A DNA stretch of 20,042 nt, taken from the NCBI GenBank assembly GCA_900550645.1, contig URTA01000047.1, positions 1 through 20,042 on the forward strand. Direction: 5' to 3'. This document shows positions 8,003 to 14,776 of this stretch, piece after piece. The notes below the pieces were generated by a model, which saw only the letters and a program-made list of their open reading frames with translations, searched no databases and was not told the origin of the DNA. The position numbers and the translations under genes were made by a program. This DNA comes from an uncultured Porphyromonadaceae bacterium. Its GTDB lineage: Bacteria; Bacteroidota; Bacteroidia; Bacteroidales; Muribaculaceae. The number at the start of each line of letters is the position of its first letter. Position 1 is the stretch's first letter.

Positions 8003-8201
8003 TTGCTTTCTCCCTGACTTCGCGCAAAATGGGCAGCTGTTCGCGCAACTGTTCCTCGACTTTCTCCGGTTTGTCCTCCCAGACGAGGCCGTAAGTCTTG
8101 GATTCGTTGAGCAGGCCGAGCAGCTGGCTGCGCTCGTCGTCCGTCAGCCCCTCGAGGGTGCGGATACGGTTGCGGAGCTTGTTTCTGTCAGATGCTTTCA
8201 T
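7986..8201 (-). CDS. mod: N-terminal part of the frameshifted type III mod gene
   Basis: A 71-codon frame beginning MKASDRNKLRNRIRTLEGL and ending in VRGG followed at once by TGA. The segment EGLTDDERSQLLGLL and GLVWEDKPEKVEEQL is the usual N-terminal region of Bacteroidota type III-like Mod proteins, as I remember them, normally continuous with the IEGDN and DPPYNTGN part. The stop falls directly after the G8 run, so this is not an independent gene but the start of mod in its OFF frame. The ATG at 8201 is chosen because it sits 29 nt after a consensus promoter and opens the conserved N-terminal segment. It has no Shine-Dalgarno, only an A-rich leader. An alternative is that the real tract length is seven and the assembly is wrong, in which case the gene is intact. 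Confidence 0.85.
   Translation of the reverse strand: MKASDRNKLRNRIRTLEGLTDDERSQLLGLLNESKTYGLVWEDKPEKVEEQLREQLPILREVREKAIVRGG
7989..7996 (-). repeat. G8 homopolymer tract, candidate phase-variation switch in mod
   Basis: Eight consecutive C on the plus strand give G8 in the mod coding strand. At eight G the N-terminal frame runs into TGA straight after the tract. With seven or ten G the codons read CGG GGG GGT GAT and continue into the catalytic frame. With nine G the frame stops at a nearby TAA. Such tracts slip during replication and switch Mod on and off in other bacteria. Confidence 0.8.
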
Positions 8202-8229
8202 TTTGGATTTAAGCGTTTATACCGTGTCG

Positions 8230-8260
8230 CAAAGTTAATGAACATTCCCGACATACGCAA
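8230..8260 (-). promoter_or_regulatory. Bacteroidota promoter of the mod operon
   Basis: On the minus strand TTG (8258-8260) is separated by exactly 20 bp from TAACTTTG (8230-8237), a complete -33/-7 match. The -7 box ends 28 bp before the mod ATG at 8201. The -7 octamer, the spacing and the GCG that follows are identical to those of the tRNA-Arg promoter, suggesting strong basal expression. Confidence 0.75.
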
Positions 8261-8274
8261 GGGGGGAGAATGTT
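8241..8274. promoter_or_regulatory. inverted repeat over the mod promoter, possible operator
   Basis: AACATTC (8241-8247) and GAATGTT (8268-8274) are perfect inverted arms, extendable to about nine pairs with one bulged A. One arm lies in the spacer between -33 and -7 and the other just upstream of -33. That geometry would suit a repressor of mod. The divergent XRE protein is the obvious candidate, but this is inference. Confidence 0.4.
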
Positions 8275-8333
8275 GCGCTGCCAATGGTATGGCTGGCTGC
8301 GGTATTCTTCGACATCAGAATCGCTGTTGATGG

Positions 8334-8364
8334 TTGTGTATATGGATAGTTATTGCTAAATTTG
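8334..8364 (+). promoter_or_regulatory. Bacteroidota promoter of the XRE regulator gene
   Basis: TTG (8334-8336), a 20-bp spacer and TAAATTTG (8357-8364) match the consensus exactly. The ATG at 8390 lies 25 bp downstream, so the leader is short. This promoter diverges from that of mod across about 70 bp. Confidence 0.72.
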
Positions 8365-8389
8365 CGGTTAAATAGCATTATATTGAACT

Positions 8390-8701
8390 ATGGCCGATGA
8401 TTTCCTCACCAACAGGGACATCCTCGAGATACTCTCGGGGCGTGTCAAGGAGTACCGCCTCGCTGCGCGGATGAGCCAGCGCGAAATGGCGGAGAAGTCG
8501 GGCGTGAGCTATACCACTATCTGCCATTTCGAGCAGGGTGTGAAGCCTAACCTGACGATGTCCAACTTCCTGGCGTTGCTGCGTGCTGTTGGCATGGAGC
8601 GGCGCATGCTGGAGGTGCTGCCGAAGCTGCCGGTGTCGCCGCTGGCACTGCGCGAGATGAACAAGTACATACCCAAGCGTGTGAGGAGGACCGGCAAATG
8701 A
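8390..8701 (+). CDS. HipB-like XRE-family DNA-binding regulator (orphan)
   Basis: This 103-residue protein has a Cro/CI-type helix-turn-helix at about residues 18-70: RVKEYRLAARMSQREMAEKS is helices 1-2, and GVSYTTICHFEQGVKPN holds the recognition helix. The tail LEVLPKLPVSPLALREM, followed by a basic end KRVRRTGK, resembles the C-terminal tail of HipB-type antitoxins, which normally precede hipA. No HipA gene follows; the next gene is riboflavin synthase. It is transcribed divergently from mod, with an inverted repeat over the mod promoter, so it may control the defence operon as a captured regulator (inference). It could also be a leftover antitoxin. The family call is firm; the role is uncertain. 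Confidence 0.88.
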   Translation: MADDFLTNRDILEILSGRVKEYRLAARMSQREMAEKSGVSYTTICHFEQGVKPNLTMSNFLALLRAVGMERRMLEVLPKLPVSPLALREMNKYIPKRVRRTGK

Positions 8702-8959
8702 CAAATCGGCGGGTTGGGACATCTGTTTAGGGTGATTGCTGTCAATGCAGGGACAAGGCGTGCCGTGTCCGCGTTGAAGTTGCTGCAAATCAATAAAATA
8801 CCAGCTTGCTACCCTTTGGACACCTGAACTGCACCACGTGTTGTGTCTATATACTGTGGGGGATAAGGCGGTTAACATATATTTTGTAGGGTGGCGCGGA
8901 AAATGCGGCGGATTATCGTTAATTTCGCAGTCTGAACCAGATACTGATTTTTTACGACT
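8702..8959 (+). other. intergenic region upstream of riboflavin synthase
   Basis: No convincing gene, hairpin terminator or FMN riboswitch is visible in these 258 bp. A near-consensus -7 box TAATTTCG (8920-8927, one mismatch) could serve the riboflavin synthase gene, but no TTG lies at the right distance. Confidence 0.3.
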
Positions 8960-9571
8960 ATGTTTTCAGGTATAGTAGAGGAGGCCGGCCGCGTCGTTGC
9001 GGTGGCCCGTGAAGAGGGTAACATACATCTGCGGATACAGTGTTCTTTTGCCGACGAGCTTAGCATTGACCAAAGCGTGGCGCACAACGGCGTGTGCCTT
9101 ACGGTGGTTAAGTTGCATGGCGACGGCTCTTATACTGTTACGGCTATCCGCGAGACTTTGGAACGCAGCAACCTGGGCGACTTGCGCGAGGGCGACGAGG
9201 TCAACCTGGAGCGGAGCATGAAGATGGACGGCCGCCTGGACGGTCATATAGTCCAGGGACACGTTGACACGACCGCTGTCTGCGAGGAAGTAAGCGAGGC
9301 TGACGGCAGCCGTTATTACAAGTTCCGCTACGAGTTCCGCCCGGAGCTCGCTGCCAAGGGGTATGTCACCGTCGAGAAGGGTTCGGTGACGGTCAACGGC
9401 GTTTCGCTGACGGTATGCGATTCGGAGCGCGACTCGTTCCGTGTGGCAATCATCCCGTACACTTACGAGCATACCAATTTCCACAATATCGAGCGCGGCA
9501 CGCGGGTCAACCTCGAGTTTGACATCATAGGCAAGTACATTGCGCGAATAAGCGGCCTTGCCGCCGAGTGA
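8960..9571 (+). CDS. ribE: riboflavin synthase (alpha chain)
   Basis: This 203-residue protein converts two 6,7-dimethyl-8-ribityllumazine molecules into riboflavin and a pyrimidinedione, the last step of riboflavin synthesis in the cytoplasm. It begins with the hallmark MFSGIVEE and shows the two tandem lumazine-binding barrels of the family. The first covers about residues 1-97, including HNGVCLTV. The second covers about 98-195, including GHIVQGHVDTT and SVTVNGVSLTV. The length is normal. It stands alone on the plus strand, 258 bp after the XRE gene and 148 bp before the next gene, with no other rib gene nearby. The ATG start is fixed by the conserved N-terminus, which is part of the active site. 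No riboswitch is evident. Confidence 0.96.
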   Translation: MFSGIVEEAGRVVAVAREEGNIHLRIQCSFADELSIDQSVAHNGVCLTVVKLHGDGSYTVTAIRETLERSNLGDLREGDEVNLERSMKMDGRLDGHIVQGHVDTTAVCEEVSEADGSRYYKFRYEFRPELAAKGYVTVEKGSVTVNGVSLTVCDSERDSFRVAIIPYTYEHTNFHNIERGTRVNLEFDIIGKYIARISGLAAE

Positions 9572-9672
9572 CGCGGAGGAGGGCAGAGCCTGCATTAAGG
9601 GCTGTGGCTTTTCGTTTCCGGGGATGAGGGTTATGGTGAACCCACATTCCCCTGTCGGCGTTGAAACGGCGA

Positions 9673-9680
9673 TACATTTG
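9673..9680 (+). promoter_or_regulatory. possible -7 element of the AlbA_2-domain gene
   Basis: TACATTTG matches the TAnnTTTG consensus 39 bp before the ATG at 9720. At the expected 20-bp distance only CTG-like sequence is present rather than TTG, so the -33 part is weak. Confidence 0.4.
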
Positions 9681-9719
9681 CATATACATACATCAATAAT
9701 TTTATAAACGATTGAAACA

Positions 9720-12700
9720 ATGAATTTTACGGAAATGACCAAGGGCGCCAAGTGCGACCTGCGTACGGTGCCGGAGAAGTGCCGTATGAACAGTTTTGTG
9801 GTAGTGACCGATGACGGAGAGGAGTTTGAGCTCCAGAAACTTAAGTTCCAGAAGCACCGTGACATCCCCGAGACGCTGCCTTGTTATGTCAAGGATGTCA
9901 GAGACGGATATGTGACAGTAGGTCAGGACATTGCCAAGATAATCCCCCAGTTCTACAAGCAGGGCGGGGAGTATACGTTCCGCATACGCTCGCGTGCATT
10001 CGGCGGCCGCGCCAAGAAGAGTTATGAGGTCGAGGACGAGTACGGCCTGTTTTTCAAGCTTAACAGTGCGCCGGCGGGCCTGCCGATAGGCAAGAAGATA
10101 CAGTGCCGCATAGAGCGTCTCGACGGCGTGTATGTGTTGTTGAAATACATCGGCAGCGCAGACGCTGACCTGCGTCTGCGTTTCGAGCCGCTGACCTACT
10201 GGCTGGATGCCGTAGGCGAGGGGCGCATGGAGCAGGTGGTGCGCGACAATGCGGAGCTTTACCCGGAATACACGGAAACGGTAGGGCAGTACCGTTCAGG
10301 CAATGCCAACTGGCTTTTTACGATGCTCGACGTGTTCTCGTCGCAGATTACGCATTACCTGATCAGCTACAAGGGGAACAAGCAGGCCTACCGCCACTTG
10401 TTCAAGGCCATGGACATAGCCGGGCGGCTGTGCCTGTATGTCATCGAGGGTTCGGGCTACCTGGGCAAGTGCGACACTGACAGGCGCACCAGCATACAGA
10501 AGGCGATGTCGCGCCATATCGAGCTGTTCAAGCAGTTCACCCAGGCGGCGAAGCTGATTGAGGAGAACCGCGACGAGGAGTTCATCGCTGACATTTTCAC
10601 GCGGCTCAAGCAGTCGGGCTACCTGTACCGCCCTGACCGCCAGTTCCGCATCATGATGACAATCTTGCGCTTGCGTCCGGAGCTCATCAACAAGTACATG
10701 ACCGAGCTGTTCGAGGCCCTGCACCTGTGGCCGTCCGCCAACTGGAAGTGCGAGCCGTTCCGCACAGCCCTTGTGGACCAGCTGGAGATATTCATCACGC
10801 AGAACATCGATTACCTCGACACCCTCCCTGACAGCGAGTACAGCACCGGCGAGACCGACCAGAAGGACAGCAAGCTGCTAAACAAGGTCATACGCGCCAT
10901 CGCCATACAGTCGCTGCTCGCCTCTGCCAAGGACAATGTGGACATACTGCACAACAAGGCGATGTTCTACCGCTACCTGACATATTACCACGGCAGCAAT
11001 GCTGACCTGCACGCGCAGGAGGTTGACAACCTGCTCTACAAGGCAGTCGGTTCGGTGCTCGGCAACGAGTATTCGCGTGACTTCGGGTGGAACGACACGT
11101 CGGCGTTCCAGATACTGCTGACCAAGGCCTCGAATATGCGCGACGCGGTGTCTGCGTCAACCACAATGCCGAAGGTCTACAACAACGGCGACATCTCGCT
11201 CGAGCTGCGCCCGGCGGAGCTGCTGATACGCGAGCGTCGCGCCGAGGACAATGATTCGGTGCTGCCGGCTTCGCTCATGACCTGGATGAAGCCTGCCATT
11301 CTCATGAAGGGCAACGTGCAGACCCCCAGCGCGTCCAAGAAGAAGAACCTGAAGGCGTACAAGCAGATGTGGGCTGACATAGAGCGCGAGCTGACTGCTG
11401 AAAACCGGCAGGAGGACGCGAGCGAGGTGCGCAAGCAGGCTCCGGAGGACGGCGACGAGGTGATGATCACCATAGACTACTACAAGATAGACTATACGCG
11501 CCCCGAATGGCGGCGGCTGCGGCTGCACGCCACTATCGTGGACGATGACTATGAGGGTGAAGGGTGGATAAACGTCGGCCCGGACACCTTTGTCCCCTGG
11601 CTCAACGAGTATGACATCCCCAACAACTACGACGGTGACATGAGCATATTCTGCGACGAGAACGGCAACCAGCTGCTCTATCCGGCAGTGGTGCTCAATG
11701 CCGGCACGGAGTGCACATTCACCTTGAAGCGGCAGATCAACGAGATGCTCCGCGACTCGGCTGAAGCCGGCGACATTTCCCGTGCGTGCATCCGCGACGT
11801 GGACTTCCGCAGCAAAAAGTACATCTGCCTCTCCGACAACGGCTATACGCTAAAAGTGCCGTTCTGGGAGGGGGAGACGCTTTCCAAAGGCACTGTCGTG
11901 ATGGTGCGCTACCTTGAGGAGGACCGCCAGGACCCGAGCCCCAACCTGTACATGGTAGGCGAGCTGATAGACGTGATGTCGGGCAGCGGCGCCTCATACG
12001 GCAAGAAAGCCCCGCTCGCGGCGATAGCGAAAAACCTCGGCGAGGAGAACCCCAACGCTTCTGACGACAACGGCGAGGAAGAGGAGGTGATCGATGCACG
12101 CGAGGTGATGAGCGACGAGGATGTGGCGGAGCTGGTGCGTATGCTACAGCGCAAGGCGTTCACCGAAAAGGAGTATTTCAACGCATTCAACTACCTCGGC
12201 CTTGCCGCCCTGCTGGCGAAAATCATCGGCGACAGCAGCCTGTATGACGTGATGCGCCTGCACCAGGAACTGCTTATCCACCTCGAGTCTTACGCTCGCG
12301 AGAAGCGTGTTGACCTCGACGAGCTGAGCAAGCACAGCGAGGCTGTGAAGGGACACCCGATGCTATCCAAGCTGTACAGCAAGCTGGAGATAGTGGCTTC
12401 GCTCGACTCGCCCGAAAACAATACCGACCTGTGGGAGTTTGCCAACCACGGCGACGAGACGGAACGCCGCCTGGCCTCGCTCGCGCTCTCGTTCAACCTC
12501 ATCGCCGACGATGCCGAGGAGGAGGTGCAGAAGAAGATCAAGAACAACATCGCCTCGATACTGAATGTGAACAGCAGCGAGACGGTGCTGAAATACTACG
12601 GCGAGGAGGACCAGCACCTCGAGTTCAAGTCGTCGCTCGTGTTTACCAACAAGAAGGCCGATCACATGCGTCCGCGTCCCGAAGCGCAGGAGCAGGAAAT

Positions 12701-13829
12701 CATGGAAATCATCTGCGGCTTCCTCAACAGCACCGGCGGCATGCTGTACATCGGTGTCAACGACCTGGGCTACGAGGCCGGCCTTTCCGACGACAAGCGG
12801 TTCCGCCGCAGCCGTGGCAAGAGGGACACTATCGACGCGATGATTGTTGACCTCGAGTCCGTTATCCACAACCGCCTCCCCGGCTTTGCCGCCGACCATA
12901 TACAGATTTCCAACGACCAGGAATCTACCAAGGGGGTAATCCGCGTGGAAATAACTCCGGTAGACCGTCCTGTGGAACTCGACGGCAAGATATTCGTGCG
13001 CCACAGCTCCTCTACACGTCCCAAGACCGGGCTTGACCGTGATGATTTCATCGCAGCCCGCAAGCAGAACTATGACGAGATGATGGCTCGCCTGATGGCA
13101 ACCGCCGCTGCGGAGAACGGTGAGGAAGCCGCTGCGGAGGAAGAGGCCGCCGCTCAGGTGCAGGACATTGCGCCCGCACCGCGAAAGGCTGCGCCGAAAG
13201 CGGCTGTCGAGGCCGAGGACGGCGACAAGATACAGACCGGCATACACCGTCTCAACATACTCCACGACTACGAACCCGGCTTCATACACCCGGCGTACTA
13301 CCTGTATTTCTCAGACAAGACGATTTATGCCTCGGCGGAAGACCGCTGGGAAGACGGGCGGCTCAGCCTCGCTGTCTCAGAGAAGGAGACCGGCGGCTGG
13401 ATGGTGGTGACGTATGACGGCAAAACCGTCTGCCGCGTGGATATGCGCGAGGTCAATGACCTCGTGAACGGCGGAAAGATTGACTTGCCTGCTGACGCGA
13501 AAATCACCCATGTCAACCTTGCCGACCGCAGCAACTACCTTGTGTCGTTCATCCGCAACGCCGCCGGCATACTGATGTACCGCCTCGACAAGGTGGACGA
13601 CCTGCCTGTGTCTCGCGGCTTCTCGAGCAAGGGCAATCCGCTCTGCGAGGGGGACTGCACTGTGCTGTTGCAGGACATAGTGCCGGCTGACAAGGCTGAC
13701 GCGCTCTTCCCAAAGGCGTTGGAGCAGTCCAAGAACCTGCAAGGCACACTGGTGCACTCCAAGAACCGCAACCAGCCCGACATGAACGACGTGCTTGAGA
13801 TGCTCAAACCATTGAAACCGGTAGACTGA
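9720..13829 (+). CDS. large Schlafen AlbA_2-domain protein, function unknown
   Basis: A 1369-residue cytoplasmic protein without signal peptide or membrane segments. The first 35-140 residues are beta-rich with two OB-like stretches (SFVVVTDDGEEFEL; IGKKIQCRIERLDGVYVLL). A long, mostly helical middle follows (about 150-520), then another beta-rich segment around 590-760. Residues about 962-1120 form an AlbA_2 (Schlafen-type) domain: HLEFKSS at 966-972, then IICGFLNSTGGMLYIGVND, then KIFVRHSSST near 1090. An Ala/Glu-rich linker (about 1124-1165) leads to a C-terminal beta-rich domain. AlbA_2 domains occur in putative nucleic-acid-binding regulators and in Schlafen RNases. RNA or DNA binding is plausible, but the true role is not known to me. 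It ends 1 bp before menA, so the two are probably cotranscribed. Base composition is as in its neighbours. Confidence 0.9.
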   Translation: MNFTEMTKGAKCDLRTVPEKCRMNSFVVVTDDGEEFELQKLKFQKHRDIPETLPCYVKDVRDGYVTVGQDIAKIIPQFYKQGGEYTFRIRSRAFGGRAKKSYEVEDEYGLFFKLNSAPAGLPIGKKIQCRIERLDGVYVLLKYIGSADADLRLRFEPLTYWLDAVGEGRMEQVVRDNAELYPEYTETVGQYRSGNANWLFTMLDVFSSQITHYLISYKGNKQAYRHLFKAMDIAGRLCLYVIEGSGYLGKCDTDRRTSIQKAMSRHIELFKQFTQAAKLIEENRDEEFIADIFTRLKQSGYLYRPDRQFRIMMTILRLRPELINKYMTELFEALHLWPSANWKCEPFRTALVDQLEIFITQNIDYLDTLPDSEYSTGETDQKDSKLLNKVIRAIAIQSLLASAKDNVDILHNKAMFYRYLTYYHGSNADLHAQEVDNLLYKAVGSVLGNEYSRDFGWNDTSAFQILLTKASNMRDAVSASTTMPKVYNNGDISLELRPAELLIRERRAEDNDSVLPASLMTWMKPAILMKGNVQTPSASKKKNLKAYKQMWADIERELTAENRQEDASEVRKQAPEDGDEVMITIDYYKIDYTRPEWRRLRLHATIVDDDYEGEGWINVGPDTFVPWLNEYDIPNNYDGDMSIFCDENGNQLLYPAVVLNAGTECTFTLKRQINEMLRDSAEAGDISRACIRDVDFRSKKYICLSDNGYTLKVPFWEGETLSKGTVVMVRYLEEDRQDPSPNLYMVGELIDVMSGSGASYGKKAPLAAIAKNLGEENPNASDDNGEEEEVIDAREVMSDEDVAELVRMLQRKAFTEKEYFNAFNYLGLAALLAKIIGDSSLYDVMRLHQELLIHLESYAREKRVDLDELSKHSEAVKGHPMLSKLYSKLEIVASLDSPENNTDLWEFANHGDETERRLASLALSFNLIADDAEEEVQKKIKNNIASILNVNSSETVLKYYGEEDQHLEFKSSLVFTNKKADHMRPRPEAQEQEIMEIICGFLNSTGGMLYIGVNDLGYEAGLSDDKRFRRSRGKRDTIDAMIVDLESVIHNRLPGFAADHIQISNDQESTKGVIRVEITPVDRPVELDGKIFVRHSSSTRPKTGLDRDDFIAARKQNYDEMMARLMATAAAENGEEAAAEEEAAAQVQDIAPAPRKAAPKAAVEAEDGDKIQTGIHRLNILHDYEPGFIHPAYYLYFSDKTIYASAEDRWEDGRLSLAVSEKETGGWMVVTYDGKTVCRVDMREVNDLVNGGKIDLPADAKITHVNLADRSNYLVSFIRNAAGILMYRLDKVDDLPVSRGFSSKGNPLCEGDCTVLLQDIVPADKADALFPKALEQSKNLQGTLVHSKNRNQPDMNDVLEMLKPLKPVD

Positions 13830-13830
13830 C

Positions 13831-14739
13831 ATGACCGAACCTCGGAAAAGCCGCGCAGGAGTGTGGATAGAGGCGATGCGGCTGCGCACATTGCCGGTCA
13901 GCATTGCCGGCGTGGCAGCGGGATGCGGCTGCGCAGCCTACTACGGCGGCTTCCGCCTCGTGCCGGCGGTGATATGCCTGCTGTTCGCTGTCTTGGCGCA
14001 GGTGGCATCCAACTTCGCCAACGAGTATTATGACTTCAAGGGAGGTCTCGACCGCAAGGGTCGCGAGGGTTTCCGCCGGGGTGTCACCGAGGGTGACATA
14101 TCCCCGCGCCAGATGCGCAATGCAACGTATGCCACGCTTGGCGTGGCTGCGTTGCTTGGCTTGTCCCTGCTGCTGTTCGGCAGCTGGTGGCTGCTGCCCT
14201 GCGGCATAGCCATAGCATTGTTTGCGGTAGGCTACAGCACCGGGCCGTACCCGCTGTCGCACCATGGGCTGGGCGATGTCGCGGTAGTCGTGTTTTTCGG
14301 GCTTGTGCCGGTGACTCTCACCGCATACGTCCAAGCCGGCACTGTTGCTTTTTCTCCGATGGTGTGGTGCATAGCCCTTGCCGTGGGGTTGCTGGCCTCC
14401 AATGTCCTTATTGTCAATAATTACCGTGATATGGACGATGATGCTGCTGTGGGCAAGAAAACCACGGTAGTGCTGTTTGGACGGCGTGTAATGTCTGCGG
14501 TCTATCTGTTGTCCGTACTGACAGCGGCCGCTGTCGCCGCCGCTGTCACCATGCCGTCGCTCTCCCCATGGTGGTGGCTCATGTATGCAGCCCTTGCGGC
14601 GGCCGGCATCGCCCTTTACCGGCAGATACGCTCGCGCACCGGCGCGGCTCTGAACCCGCTGCTCGGCAAGACTGCCGTCACGCTGCTTGTCTTTGCTGTC
14701 GCCCTGTGTATTGCCCTCGCCTCCAATCCGTTGACTTAA
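13831..14739 (+). CDS. menA: 1,4-dihydroxy-2-naphthoate polyprenyltransferase
   Basis: A 302-residue UbiA-family membrane prenyltransferase that attaches the polyprenyl chain to 1,4-dihydroxy-2-naphthoate in menaquinone synthesis. The first Asp-rich region reads NFANEYYDFKGGLDRKG (61-77) and the second reads NNYRDMDDD followed by VGKKTTVVLFG (196-217), the MenA type. The sequence LPVSIAGVAAG and several hydrophobic stretches (about 43-60, 103-118, 119-136, 150-165, 178-195, 222-240, 280-298) fit the usual eight to nine helices. The ATG is 1 bp after the stop of the AlbA_2 gene, so translation is probably coupled. Menaquinone is the expected respiratory quinone of Bacteroidota. Confidence 0.95.
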   Translation: MTEPRKSRAGVWIEAMRLRTLPVSIAGVAAGCGCAAYYGGFRLVPAVICLLFAVLAQVASNFANEYYDFKGGLDRKGREGFRRGVTEGDISPRQMRNATYATLGVAALLGLSLLLFGSWWLLPCGIAIALFAVGYSTGPYPLSHHGLGDVAVVVFFGLVPVTLTAYVQAGTVAFSPMVWCIALAVGLLASNVLIVNNYRDMDDDAAVGKKTTVVLFGRRVMSAVYLLSVLTAAAVAAAVTMPSLSPWWWLMYAALAAAGIALYRQIRSRTGAALNPLLGKTAVTLLVFAVALCIALASNPLT

Positions 14740-14776
14740 CCTACGAAATACTATATCCAAATACGCACCTGTCACC

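Noticed and set aside
8261..8266. G6 run beside the mod -33 element as a second slippage switch
   Set aside because: It lies outside the -33/-7 spacer, so length changes would not alter promoter spacing, and six bases is short for frequent slippage.
8702..8827. Open reading beyond the XRE stop codon, in the same frame, for 41 codons
   Set aside because: It could suggest stop-codon readthrough, but 41 codons without a stop is not rare in GC-rich DNA and the encoded stretch shows no HipA-like or other recognisable sequence.
12363..13289. A 308-codon minus-strand frame opposite the AlbA_2 domain
   Set aside because: It lies opposite a clearly coding region with a conserved domain, and its own sequence looks like reversed GC-rich codon bias.
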